Shown here one piece after another: positions 52,814-61,942 of a stretch of DNA of 64,000 nucleotides. Both the position numbers and the translations under genes were made by a program. The notes beneath the pieces were generated by a model. It saw only the letters and a program-made list of their open reading frames with translations, was not told the origin of the DNA and searched no databases. Origin of the DNA: Solibacillus sp. R5-41 (GTDB taxonomy: Bacteria; Bacillota; Bacilli; Bacillales_A; Planococcaceae); the NCBI RefSeq assembly GCF_002736105.1, contig NZ_CP024123.1, positions 1,852,001-1,916,000 of the forward strand. Direction: 5' to 3'. Position 1 is the stretch's first letter, and every line of letters begins with the position of its first letter.

Positions 52814-53239
52814 ATGGATGAAAGAATTATTAAGATGATCGAAAATTATGGTGAAGAAGATGATTTTTTTGGAGAAGTATTAGAAGAATATATTAATAAG
52901 GCTGAAGAAAAACTTAGAGTTAAATTTCCTCGAAGTTATCGCAATTTTATAAAAAAATATGGTTCGGGAGGAATATGTGGAGTTGAGTTTGAAGGTGTTC
53001 AGGGTAATTTAGGAGCATCTGTAGTTGATGCAACAGAGAGATGGAGAAAATTAGGGTTGGGTATGAACTTAATTGTTTTAGAGGACTCGGGAGAATTTGC
53101 TAGATGTATGTATTGTGCAGATATTAATGATGACAGAATATATAGTTGGGAAAGGTGGGGGGCAGATTTACACCCAAGATATAATACATTTGATGACTAT
53201 GTAATAGACATATTTCAAGAAGGAATTGATAACTGGTAA
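52814..53239 (+). CDS. SMI1/KNR4 (SUKH) immunity protein, YobK-like
   Basis: A 141-residue SUKH protein: EEKLRVKFPRSYRNFIKKYG, GGICGVEFEGVQGN, NLIVLEDSGEFARCMYCADI and YNTFDDYVIDIFQE. It lies 18 bases after the LHH toxin with GGAGTGAG upstream, matching the YobL-YobK arrangement of B. subtilis, and should neutralise LHH nucleases. Confidence 0.85.
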   Translation: MDERIIKMIENYGEEDDFFGEVLEEYINKAEEKLRVKFPRSYRNFIKKYGSGGICGVEFEGVQGNLGASVVDATERWRKLGLGMNLIVLEDSGEFARCMYCADINDDRIYSWERWGADLHPRYNTFDDYVIDIFQEGIDNW

Positions 53240-53590
53240 AAAACAATAAGGTTAATCCAGGGGATACTTATGAATCAATTAACGGCCCCGTACAAACTCG
53301 TAAGTTAAATGCAGTAGTAGTGATGACTTACAAAGGTGTCATACTGTTAATATAAATCTTACAAATTTAAGCTACTTAAAAACATACAAGCTTAGTGCAC
53401 TTGATTGTCAACTGGGACTGAACCTGTTTTCGGTACAGGGATGAAAGCACCTTTAATCAGCTATCAAAAATTAATGAAATAATAGGTATAGGATTTAAGG
53501 AATTAAATCTATCTAAATTAATAAATGACTTCACAGGTGGGCTACAGGAGATGATTGTTTTTTTATTAGCGGATTTTAAGATTACAACAT
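53240..53590. repeat. Decayed immunity-gene tail and cassette leader, copy 1
   Basis: Contains a frame end (TYESINGPVQTRKLN...MTYKGVIL, stop near 53356), a degraded 'gtgcacttgattgtcaact' hairpin, and the leader 'tttaagattacaacatagggtacggg'. The same order occurs at 54885-55260 (YKLVSINEILGTIKKGVIPL). It is therefore a duplicated spacer that precedes orphan tips. Confidence 0.6.
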
Positions 53591-54013
53591 AGGGTACGGG
53601 TAATATTGTTGTAGATAAGTATGGTGTTTTGAAAAAAATAAAACTATAACTGGGCAAGCTCATCACTTAAATCAAGATGCGGCATATAGAGAAAAGATAC
53701 CTACTAAAGAAGGTGCGTCAACAAAATTAGGTGGAGATGCCTTTAAAGATGTCGATTCACCACATTATAATGCTCATGAAAGTCTTGAACAGTTCTGGAA
53801 TCAATTTAGAAGGGGTGGGGATAGAAATGGTGAAACTCCAACGAACCTTGAATACACTAAGGCAGTGGTTGACTCATTAAAAGCCTCTGGATATACTCAA
53901 GAACAGGCTATGCAAATTGCCAAAGAAGCAGTAAAACAGAGGGAGAGTATGGACTGTTAGGTGGAGAGCCAGTACCGAGGATTCCAGGAAGAATTAATCA
54001 AAAGAAGAGATAA
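53591..54013 (+). pseudogene. Orphan AHH-like HNH toxin tip, frameshifted
   Basis: After the junction 'agggtacgggtaat' the tip reads GNIVVDKYGVLKK, then after a frameshift in an A-run near 53640 KTITGQAHHLNQDAAYREKI, GGDAFKDVDSPHYNAHESLE, QFWNQFRRGG; a second shift near 53945 leads to GLLGGEPVPRIPGRINQKKR. The AHH pair and SPHYNAH motif mark an HNH/ENDO VII-type nuclease. Two frameshifts make it inactive. Confidence 0.75.
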
Positions 54014-54034
54014 TTTTTAAAGTGAGGGATTAAA

Positions 54035-54526
54035 GTGGAAATAGACCAAGATATTCTTAATAGAATTAAACAAATTAATTGGTTGACTAATTGTGGACAG
54101 ACCTTGCAAAATGAAATGCAGATTAGTTATACAAAGGTTTATAATTGGAAAGAAGCTATGCGAAACTATCAGGACTCAAATTGGGAAAAAACAACCCTAG
54201 AAGCACGTAATGAATTAACTGTTTTTTTACACAATAAATATCGTGACCAATACTCCAAGTGGAACAGTATAGTTAAAGAGGCCAGAATGTTTGTAGAAAA
54301 AGAGATAATACCTAAAATAGAGAACTATAGAGAAAAGAATGAACTTGATAAAGTGTTTATTGATTGTGTGGAATGGGATATTTTAAATGCCATTATGGAA
54401 TCTACTTACTCGAAATGTAACCACAGACCAGTATTCTTCCTTGAACTATTAAAAGTCTATGAGTCTGGTAATTTTCCTTGTGGTTGGGATGGAGGATGGC
54501 CAGAAGGTAATTTAATCGTTTATTAA
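54035..54526 (+). CDS. Immunity protein for the AHH-like tip, family not recognised
   Basis: A 163-residue soluble protein from GTG 54035 behind GTGAGGGA. It is helical and rich in Trp and charged residues (VYNWKEAMRNYQDSNWEKTT), ending with FPCGWDGGWPEGNLIVY. The position directly after a toxin tip and the good start signals point to an immunity role; I cannot name the family. Confidence 0.65.
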   Translation: MEIDQDILNRIKQINWLTNCGQTLQNEMQISYTKVYNWKEAMRNYQDSNWEKTTLEARNELTVFLHNKYRDQYSKWNSIVKEARMFVEKEIIPKIENYREKNELDKVFIDCVEWDILNAIMESTYSKCNHRPVFFLELLKVYESGNFPCGWDGGWPEGNLIVY

Positions 54527-55257
54527 AGTTGTATTCCATTACCTTTTGAGCTCTGTCTAAAAAATCAACAGTCCGTGAAGGTAAGCAGACATACGAGATT
54601 GGTTGCAGTGACTTAATTAAGGAAGCTACTAACTTACTACTCGATTTATATTTACACACGAGAATGACAAAGCTTGTGGCGAAATACAAAGGTACAATGC
54701 AAGCTACTACTTTTTAATTTGCTTACAGTTAAAAATATCCTTGAATTTGAATTAATAACTCATGAAGGCTAAACCATCAAGAGATGCTATTTTTATAGTA
54801 AAGCAATAAGAGCGAGAATAGGCGAGATGACATTTTACTGGGTGATGTATATAAACACATGGAATGTATATGAAAATAACGACTCATACAAGCTCGTAAG
54901 TATTAATGAAATACTTGGCACGATAAAAAAAGGTGTCATACCGTTACTATAAAAATTATAAAATTTATGCTACTTAAAAACAGATGAACTTAAAGCACTT
55001 GATTGTCAACTAAAGGCAACAGGTGCTTTTTGTTTTTGGTGAGAAATTTATGCTTTGGACGACATTAAAAATGCTAATGAAAATCAATAGTTTATGATGG
55101 TTGTACCATCAAGGCATTATGTTTAATACTGGATAGCATGAAAAGTAAGATAACCGGGCGAGATGACATTTTACATGTCGGAGGGACTAAGGAAGTAGTT
55201 TAATAAGGTTATAAACGGGTGACTTTTTTTATTTATAGTTTTTAAGATTACAACATA
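54527..55257. other. Remnants of an unknown gene and cassette leader, copy 2
   Basis: A start-less frame at about 54570-54716 reads REGKQTYEIGCSDLIKEATN...LDLYLHTRMTKLVAKYKG. A second remnant ends ...GTIKKGVIPLL near 54951. A terminator hairpin (54992-55037) and the leader 'tttaagattacaacataggg' follow. These are pieces of former immunity genes. Confidence 0.5.
54992..55037 (+). terminator. Rho-independent terminator
   Basis: AAAGCAC / GTGCTTT with TTGTTTTT after it. A decayed relative is near 53395. Confidence 0.7.
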
Positions 55258-55777
55258 GGGTACGGGTAATGGGAGTAAAAAAACTAATGTGGCTGACTTT
55301 GATGCGAAAACAGCTACAAATAAACAAAAGGGTAATTTTGGAGAAATAAAATCATTTGATAACCTATTAAACAATGAAAGTTTATAAGAAGCTGGGTATG
55401 ACTTAAAGCCAATAGGAAGGGATGCACCATCAAGCATAAATGATAAAATAGTAAAAGGGATTGACGGATTATATGAAAATAAAAATCCAGATTCCAATAT
55501 TAAATATGTTATTGATGAAGCTAAGTTTGGTAGTTCACAATTAAGTAAGACACCTAGAGATGGACCACAAATGTCAAATGAGTGGTTGAAAGGTACAAAA
55601 ACTGAAAAAAGTAGAATTTTGAAAGCTGTTGGCGGAGACCAAAAACTGGCAGATAAGATTGAGGACGCATTGGATGAAAATGAGGTTGAAGGAGTCTTAT
55701 CAAAGGTCGATAGTAGTGGAAGTGTAAAAACATTTAGGTTAAATGCTAAGGGTGAAATAATTGGAGAATGGCCTTAA
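55258..55777 (+). pseudogene. Orphan PoNe toxin tip 3 with in-frame stop
   Basis: The junction 'agggtacgggtaatgg' leads into a PoNe domain of the same type as tips 2 and 4. AAA has become TAA at about 55385 (ESL-stop-EAGYDLKP), so the catalytic part (KGIDGLYENKN, VIDEAKFGSSQL) is separated from the N-terminal part. The end (KTFRLNAKGEIIGEW) differs from tips 1 and 2. PoNi 3 follows intact. Confidence 0.82.
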
Positions 55778-55800
55778 TTGGCAAGGAGGAATTATATATC

Positions 55801-57030
55801 ATGAGGGATCATCTATGTATAGAAGAAAAATGTAGAGAAGGAATTGAATATCATAAAGAATTTATTGCTGAAAAAAGGCAGGATATTAGAAATCTGGAGG
55901 AGGATACTAAAAATGGTATTCAAAGAAAATCCATAGACAATAACAGTATTATAGAGGCAAGATATTTAAGGACTTTTAAATATGAGATGGAGGATATTAG
56001 GGCAAAATATTCTTTAGGGGATGACATTGGTACATTCGAAGAGGATTTTCATAATGCCCTGGATGATTTAGAGCATACAGGGACTAGGGAAGTTGGCTAT
56101 TTAAGTCTGCTGTGGACAATTTCCTTAGGAATCCTTTTAGAAACGGATAAAAAGAACATAGAAAGAATAAGTAAGGTAGTTGAGAAAAAAGAAATAAACG
56201 ATGCAGTGATTGATTTTTTATTATGTGCTAGTGATATCGGATATACAAAAATAGCCAATGAGTATGATAAAGAAAATCCGTACGCAAAAACAAGGGAAAT
56301 TATAGATCTTGCGCAAACCGATAAGAAAGAAGCATCTAAAAGATTACAAACGTATATGGAGAAAGAATGGTTTAAAGGGCATTATGACTATGAATGGAAA
56401 AAAGCACATAAAGAACCTGGGTATGTAGGGTTTTGGAGCTTTGAAACAGCAGCAATAACAAAGATACTAGAACTTGATGATACAAGCTTAATAAATAATA
56501 ATCACTATCCATATGACTTGGCACATTACAAGAATTCTATGAAATTCAAGCCAATTTCCCTAAGTGACTACAACAATGAACAAGAGATTGAGGAGCTAGA
56601 TGAAGTAATAGAAGGAATTGATAATAATCCCTTATTGGAAAAGATTATTCCACCAATATGGCACGCATTTGTTAATGAATTGATACAAGATTATAACGAG
56701 CTGGATAATCGTAGTTTTTATGAAAAATACAAAAAAACGATTGGGTTAGGGCAAATTTGGTTCTTATTAAAGGAATATGAAGAAGAAAATGAGGGGAAAA
56801 ATCTTTTAGGAAGTTTAATTGTTTTTGCGATGGTTGAAAAAGGCTGCATATTGCAATTGGATTATAAAGATGATTTGGAAGATTACGATTCAAATAAAAA
56901 AAATTATTGGAATACAGAAACGAAATTGGTTCAATTTATATTAGATAATGATCAGAATTATTATGCTTTGGTACCAAATGAGGTGGATATTAGCGCTATT
57001 TATGAAGTTCCCCTTCAAGATGTAAATTAA
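55801..57030 (+). CDS. PoNi immunity protein 3
   Basis: A 409-residue PoNi paralogue (DUF1910/DUF1911). ATG 55801 follows AAGGAGG; a longer frame overlaps the tip gene without a ribosome site. Its signature (FKGHYDYEWKKAHKEPGYVG, FWSFETAAITKILELDD) has several substitutions relative to PoNi 1 and 2, and the N-terminal 110 residues are again different, as expected for recognition of a different PoNe variant. Confidence 0.87.
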   Translation: MRDHLCIEEKCREGIEYHKEFIAEKRQDIRNLEEDTKNGIQRKSIDNNSIIEARYLRTFKYEMEDIRAKYSLGDDIGTFEEDFHNALDDLEHTGTREVGYLSLLWTISLGILLETDKKNIERISKVVEKKEINDAVIDFLLCASDIGYTKIANEYDKENPYAKTREIIDLAQTDKKEASKRLQTYMEKEWFKGHYDYEWKKAHKEPGYVGFWSFETAAITKILELDDTSLINNNHYPYDLAHYKNSMKFKPISLSDYNNEQEIEELDEVIEGIDNNPLLEKIIPPIWHAFVNELIQDYNELDNRSFYEKYKKTIGLGQIWFLLKEYEEENEGKNLLGSLIVFAMVEKGCILQLDYKDDLEDYDSNKKNYWNTETKLVQFILDNDQNYYALVPNEVDISAIYEVPLQDVN

Positions 57031-57041
57031 ATGAATGAAAA

Positions 57042-57082
57042 AATGGTGGTAGTTGGGTAATCTGACTGCCGCTATTTTTTTT
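57042..57082 (+). terminator. Terminator after PoNi 3
   Basis: Same GGTGGTAGT / ACTGCCGCT hairpin and T-run as after PoNi 1. Confidence 0.75.
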
Positions 57083-57084
57083 AG

Positions 57085-57444
57085 GGGCTTGGTATTATAG
57101 AGTGCGGATCACCTGATAGATGATGATTCCACCAAAATGTATAAGGGCGTTTAAGAAAAATAGAAAGGGTAATAAAAATAACCTATTATTGATGAACTTG
57201 AAATTATATTCAAGCTCATTTTTATAGTTTAGACGTTACGCAGTGTTGAATAAACCATTTGTTAATAATAGAATAGTAATACCTCTTGAAAACCCTTTAT
57301 ATGGAAGGTACAATTGATATGAGTTAAATTTAACCATAATTATAAATAAATTACTTTATTTCAGGATAGTCAAAATCGAAAGTAATGGTCAAGAATAGAC
57401 CTCAACTCTCCTTATGATGTCTAAATTTACCCATTCTCATTTCG
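57085..57444. other. Gene-free stretch
   Basis: AT-rich spacer with an inverted repeat near 57190-57225 (GATGAACTTGAA / TTCAAGCTCAT), possibly a weak terminator. No gene was seen. Confidence 0.4.
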
Positions 57445-57527
57445 CCATCCACAGGAGACAATGATGATGACTTCGAACAAGGTATACATATGATAGGTAT
57501 GATTCCCTTGCAGGAGGTGGTGCTTAA
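57445..57527 (+). pseudogene. VgrG spike 2 tail remnant in front of toxin 3
   Basis: Only the last 25 or so codons of the spike tail remain: SPSTGDNDDDFEQ and MIGMIP, with a one-base deletion in the final LAGGGA codons. The TAATG start of the toxin is preserved. Confidence 0.75.
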
Positions 57528-57823
57528 TGGCGAAGAAAGGGAAAGGCAAAGGATTTTTAGGCAAGGCAGCTAGTTTCCTCGGCAGTATCCCAAGTGTCGC
57601 GAATGTAGCAAAGAAAGCGGTCAAATCAACAGCGAAAAAAGCGGCCAAATCCACAATGATAGAATCAAAAGCTTCAGACTCTGCGAATTTTACCTATTCT
57701 GATAAACAAAAGCTGGGTGGTGAGGATTACTTCTCGAAAATGCTTAATAGTAACGACTCAAGATACTCTGATTTTAGAGAGAAATTTGATGAATTAAAAG
57801 AAGAAAATCCTGGATTGGAATAA
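57527..57823 (+). CDS. Polymorphic toxin 3 stub: shortened basic N-terminus with a toxin end
   Basis: A 98-residue frame: the first 44 residues match the toxin N-terminus (MAKKGKGKGFLGKAASFLGS, then STAKKAAKST), followed directly by an unrelated 54-residue tail (SANFTYSDKQKLGGEDYFSK...ENPGLE). The TG-like region and the GTGNG junction are missing, so a deletion fused the toxin start to the end of another toxin. Probably inactive, or a small effector. Imm49-like copy B follows 28 bases later. Confidence 0.65.
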   Translation: MAKKGKGKGFLGKAASFLGSIPSVANVAKKAVKSTAKKAAKSTMIESKASDSANFTYSDKQKLGGEDYFSKMLNSNDSRYSDFREKFDELKEENPGLE

Positions 57824-57850
57824 ACAACTTGATTAATTGAGGTGAATATA

Positions 57851-58828
57851 TTGTTGAATCCCAAAAAACTGCAATTATCATATAAAAGATATTGTAAAAA
57901 TTTTGTTGAGGGAATAAAGTTTGAGGATGTAGAAGAAGAGTATATGGATAGTTTTAATAGAATTTCTCAAATTGTGACGTTGAATGATATTGAAAAGGAC
58001 CATATTTTATTAATAGATTTAGATTCAATAGAATCACATAATTTTTCTAAATGGAAGAGAGATGTACTTGTAAATCATGAGAAAAAATCAGATGAATTAA
58101 AAAAAATTATGATGGTTATTTTCCATCAGTGCATGGCACAAAGTCTTTATAAAAGTAGATATCCTAAAATGTTTGTCAAATACACTTTTAGAGAAGCAAT
58201 TATGACCTTAATTCATTTCACAATGTTTGGATGGGAAAAGGAAGAGAATATATTATTTAATTTTATTGTAGATCATTTTGATAGCCGTTGGATGAATGCA
58301 AATGATTTGAACAAACATACGTGGTTTTTATTAGAGCTTTATTTGCAGTCTCGAAACAAAACCATTTTTGGAACAAACCAAAATCTTCATAAAGCTGTGA
58401 AAGAACAATTTAAAAAAATGGATTTAGAACATGGCTTAATACCGGAAGAATTAAATGTTTATACGGAAGTATTAAAACACTGGGAAACACCTCAGCTAGA
58501 TGAAATCAAAACTTTAATTGATAAAATGTCTGTGTTTCATTCGATTTTAGCCTCAGAGCTAGGAGAGTCTATTGAATTTGGGGACTTTGGATACGGATTT
58601 TACCCCTATGAAATTTTATTTTTACTTTTCGTAAGGAAAAAACGCAGATTACCTATTCCAGAAGAATTTGATGATTTCTTAATGAAAACACCTGAAGCAA
58701 AAATGATAATTAGTGATCCCGAACCATACCCTGAATGGGATCCTCTCTTAAAACTTATAGATGGTTTTTATCGGAAGAATTATCCGGATTATATTCCGAA
58801 TCGATATGGCGAACTTTTTCAAAACTAA
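57851..58828 (+). CDS. Imm49-like immunity protein, copy B
   Basis: About 325 residues, with roughly a dozen substitutions relative to copy A (for example QIVTLND for HIVKLND). The same TTG start behind TGAGGTGA is chosen. Here a toxin stub precedes it, so the family of its original toxin may be represented by the stub's last 54 residues. Confidence 0.65.
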   Translation: MLNPKKLQLSYKRYCKNFVEGIKFEDVEEEYMDSFNRISQIVTLNDIEKDHILLIDLDSIESHNFSKWKRDVLVNHEKKSDELKKIMMVIFHQCMAQSLYKSRYPKMFVKYTFREAIMTLIHFTMFGWEKEENILFNFIVDHFDSRWMNANDLNKHTWFLLELYLQSRNKTIFGTNQNLHKAVKEQFKKMDLEHGLIPEELNVYTEVLKHWETPQLDEIKTLIDKMSVFHSILASELGESIEFGDFGYGFYPYEILFLLFVRKKRRLPIPEEFDDFLMKTPEAKMIISDPEPYPEWDPLLKLIDGFYRKNYPDYIPNRYGELFQN

Positions 58829-58855
58829 AATAGCCTTTTATGGGAGGGAAACAAA

Positions 58856-59314
58856 ATGCAATTTCAAGAAATCGTATCTATCATTTTTGACAAGACGGAT
58901 CATTTGGAGAATGCTCTAGATGACTTAGACAAAAAAATAGACTTTCATGCATGGATATTAGAATATGGGATGTCAACTAAGAGATTCCTCTATCTTGATT
59001 ATAAGGGGGAAGAGGACTATGAGATAGTGAATTACATCTTAGATTACGAATTCAACCATGGTATTGAACTTGCCTCACAAGAAGAACTTGAGCAGCTTGG
59101 TGAATTTGAATATGAGTTCTTACCCGACAAGATTAGAGAGGTAAACGAAATTATTTCATCAAAAGGATATGGTTTATTTTCTTATCCAACTACTGGTGAT
59201 TATTATGCTTTATTCATTGAGGAACTAGTAAATAAAACGAAACTATTACAGTTTGAAATACTTGAAAATGAAAATATTCCTCTAAGCGGGAAATATATAC
59301 AATATTATAATTAA
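58856..59314 (+). CDS. DUF6630-like immunity candidate, copy B
   Basis: 152 residues, identical to copy A except for one conservative change near the end. Conservation at this level, higher than for its upstream neighbour, may reflect selection or gene conversion. Confidence 0.65.
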   Translation: MQFQEIVSIIFDKTDHLENALDDLDKKIDFHAWILEYGMSTKRFLYLDYKGEEDYEIVNYILDYEFNHGIELASQEELEQLGEFEYEFLPDKIREVNEIISSKGYGLFSYPTTGDYYALFIEELVNKTKLLQFEILENENIPLSGKYIQYYN

Positions 59315-59536
59315 ATTTATTTTTTCGTTAGAATAATATTATTTCAAGAAAATGAGATACACATCAATGGATGACTGATTAAGAGGTCGTACAATTTGAC
59401 TGGATTAAGAAAGGGTTAGTACTTGCATGTCTATTTATAATAAATAAAAGGAACCTTAGGAGAGTCTTAATTTGGCATGTGACAATTTCACAGATTAAGT
59501 TAGCTCAATATATAGAATGCAACAATAACATTTTTG

Positions 59537-59582
59537 ATTGACAGCCAGTTAGCGGTTCATCCCTATTACTGGCTGTTTTATT
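59537..59582 (+). terminator. Terminator of module copy B
   Basis: ACAGCCAGT / ACTGGCTGT hairpin followed by TTTATTT, as at 45286. Confidence 0.8.
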
Positions 59583-59599
59583 TACTCATCTACCTAAAA

Positions 59600-60022
59600 A
59601 TACATCAAGAGACGGGCATTGAAGTCCACAGCAATCATCCAATCATTTTAACAGCCAGTGATGACATCACGTTCTCGGGCAAAATGATCGCCATGATCAC
59701 AAGTGACTCACTCCATTTCACATGCGGATCGAGCAGTCTTGTACTCGATGGCATCACCGATATTCAAGGTCAAATCGTAGAAATGGATGGCTCGATTAAA
59801 GCGCCAGTTTCTATCTCAACAACGACTGAAGACGACGATGATGATGATGACTTCGAACAAGGTCTAGATTTGATAGGTATGATTCTACTCGCTGGGGGTG
59901 GGACTTGCAGTTTCGATAGAATCGAGCTCTATCAAACAAAGGATGGACAGCGCGTTCGGTGTCTTTTCAAAGGGCAAATAACAGAAATGAACATTCGAAC
60001 GGTGAGAGATATTAGGGGCTAA
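59600..60022 (+). pseudogene. VgrG spike 2 tail joined to a spike 2 N-terminal piece
   Basis: The frame reads HQETGIEVHSNHPIILTASD (beta-helix), CGSSSLVLDGITDIQGQIVE, the acidic run EDDDDDDDFEQ and ILLAGGG. Instead of stopping it continues FDRIELYQTKDGQRVRCLFK, GQITEMNIRTVRDIRG, which matches spike 2 residues of about 60-100. Tail is therefore joined to head, as expected if spike genes once stood in tandem and the middle was deleted. Confidence 0.8.
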
Positions 60023-60094
60023 ATTGTCCCCTATAAGATAGGCACTGTGAAAAGCTGAAAAAAATAGACAAGATAAAGAAATTGAGGTATTAAG

Positions 60095-60793
60095 GTGGAT
60101 AATAAAATTGAATTTCTGAGAAAATATAGGAAGAATGTGCAATTGGTATTGTGTAATGAGATTAATACAATTGATCATAGTCAAGTACCTGATTTTTGGT
60201 ACGAATTGTTTCAAGAGAAAAATCTAGATAAGAGAGTAGAAAGAATTTTATTTATATGGAATAAATATGTAGGGATGGAGTTAAGAAATACTATTTCTTA
60301 TTTATCTCAACATCTTAAAGAAATAGATTTTATTGTTGAAAATAACAAATATTCAATTTTATATACGATTGAAACAGATAACGGTGAAATACAATATTAC
60401 GAAGGAAGAAATCCTAAAGAAGTATTTAATAATGTAGAATTAGAAAAATCTTGGAATAAATTCCCCTTATCATTACGGAATTTCTATCAAAATATTCATA
60501 ATGGTTTCTATTTTTATGCGAGTAAGTCTATGGGGCTAGTTCCTATAGAAAATGTAACCTTTTTTGATGATGATGAGTGGGGTATTATTGAGGAATTAGA
60601 AGAGCCTTTACAAATAGATTTAAAAACGACATTTGGTTTCTTTAAAAGTGGTATGGGTGGTTATGTAGCAATAGATTTTAATGATTGTGATAATGAAAAT
60701 GCAGTTTTGTGGTGGACTGATGAAGAACCGAGATATAATATTAACTTTTGGGATATAGTTGATGAATGGATAGTAATTGGTTTTGAATCATGA
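60095..60793 (+). CDS. SUKH-like immunity protein (tandem copy 1)
   Basis: A 232-residue protein from GTG 60095 behind TTGAGG. The second half has the SUKH pattern (WNKFPLSLRNFYQNIHNGFY, FYASKSMGLVPIENV, GGYVAIDFNDCDNENAVLWW and FWDIVDEWIVIGFES). The first 85 residues are an additional helical part. It is paralogous to the gene at 61028; no intact toxin is adjacent, so it is an orphan immunity gene. Confidence 0.75.
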   Translation: MDNKIEFLRKYRKNVQLVLCNEINTIDHSQVPDFWYELFQEKNLDKRVERILFIWNKYVGMELRNTISYLSQHLKEIDFIVENNKYSILYTIETDNGEIQYYEGRNPKEVFNNVELEKSWNKFPLSLRNFYQNIHNGFYFYASKSMGLVPIENVTFFDDDEWGIIEELEEPLQIDLKTTFGFFKSGMGGYVAIDFNDCDNENAVLWWTDEEPRYNINFWDIVDEWIVIGFES

Positions 60794-60821
60794 TGATGTT
60801 AATCAGCTAAGATAATGAACA

Positions 60822-60864
60822 CAAAGCACTTGAGTGCCTATAACAGGAGACAAGTGCTTTTTCG
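60822..60864 (+). terminator. Rho-independent terminator
   Basis: AAAGCACTTG / CAAGTGCTTT followed by TTCG; separates the two SUKH-like genes. Confidence 0.8.
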
Positions 60865-61027
60865 TAATTTATATACCTTAAAAAAGGCAAAGGAAAAGAT
60901 TGTTAAGGTTTTCACTAAGGCAAGGGAGCTTAAAATGATCTATCGTAAGTCCGTAATCAAATAACGCATATAAAATCAAGCACCTCCAGTACGATATTTA
61001 TATCAATTAAAGGGAGATGATTAGTAA

Positions 61028-61732
61028 ATGAATCAAAAACTTACTTACTTAAAAAAGTACAATGAAAATGTTCGAATATTAACAATCGATGAAATTAGTA
61101 GATTGAATGATGATGAAATACCAATTGAATGGAGAAAACTCTTTTATAATGATGATATTAAAGAGAGAATTGATTTGCTTCTGAACATATGGAGAAAAAA
61201 TGTAGGTATTGAATTAAGGAACACGATTTCTTATCTAAATGAACATCTTATAAATATTGAAATTATGGATGTAGTAGGCGATTATTCTGTTTTATACACT
61301 ATAAAAAATTCCAAAGGAGACATATTATATTACGAAGGGCGTAATCCCCAAAAGGGACAAAAAAACATAGAATTAGAAGATTCTTGGGATAAAATACCGA
61401 CTTCAATTAAAAGTTTTTATAAAAATGTTCACGACGGTTTTTATTACTATGCTAGTGAATCAATGGGCTTAGTTCCACTTGAATCAGTAACATATCTTGG
61501 GGACGAGGATATTGAATGGAGTATTATTGATGATTTAGAAGAACCTATAAAAATTAACTTAGATTCATCATTTGGCTTTTTCACTAATGGTATGGGGAGC
61601 TACGTAGCTATAGATTTTACAAATTGTACTAATAACAAAGCTACCTTTTGGTCTGCAAAATTAAAGCCTAAATATAATATCAGTTTTTGGAGTTATGTAG
61701 ATGAATGGATTGTAATTGGCTTTGAAATGTAA
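61028..61732 (+). CDS. SUKH-like immunity protein (tandem copy 2)
   Basis: A 234-residue paralogue of the preceding gene, sharing IELRNTISYLNEHL, YYEGRNPQKG, SFYKNVHDGFYYYASESMGL and FWSYVDEWIVIGFEM, but diverged to about half identity. Start ATG behind AAAGGGAG. Diversified tandem copies are usual where immunity must match changing toxins. Confidence 0.75.
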   Translation: MNQKLTYLKKYNENVRILTIDEISRLNDDEIPIEWRKLFYNDDIKERIDLLLNIWRKNVGIELRNTISYLNEHLINIEIMDVVGDYSVLYTIKNSKGDILYYEGRNPQKGQKNIELEDSWDKIPTSIKSFYKNVHDGFYYYASESMGLVPLESVTYLGDEDIEWSIIDDLEEPIKINLDSSFGFFTNGMGSYVAIDFTNCTNNKATFWSAKLKPKYNISFWSYVDEWIVIGFEM

Positions 61733-61739
61733 CTCGGTA

Positions 61740-61893
61740 AAGGTATTTTTATAATAGTATTTGTCCACGAGAATGGAAAATCGATCATGTTATTCCTAGC
61801 GATAAAGGTGGTACTAACAGTTATAGTAATGCTCAAGTATTATCTCGAAAAGAAAACAGAGAAAAATCAAATAAGTTACCCCCAGAGACTTGA
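61740..61893 (+). pseudogene. HNH toxin C-terminal fragment
   Basis: A start-less frame reads CPREWKIDHVIPSDKGGTNS and ends YSNAQVLSRKENREKSNKL, an HNH nuclease core (Asp-His, then Asn and His/Lys positions). Only the last 50 residues of the toxin remain. It directly precedes an immunity gene. Confidence 0.75.
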
Positions 61894-61942
61894 TAAATTA
61901 AGCAAGCTAACACTACTAACCTAAACAAAAGAGGAGAAAAAA

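Larger units (their letters stand above)
57812..59690 (+). repeat. Long direct repeat, copy B
   Basis: Second copy of 43561-45430, offset 14,251 bases. The left border lies inside the toxin 3 stub frame ('ggattggaataaacaacttg'), and the right end runs into a VgrG tail remnant. Confidence 0.9.
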
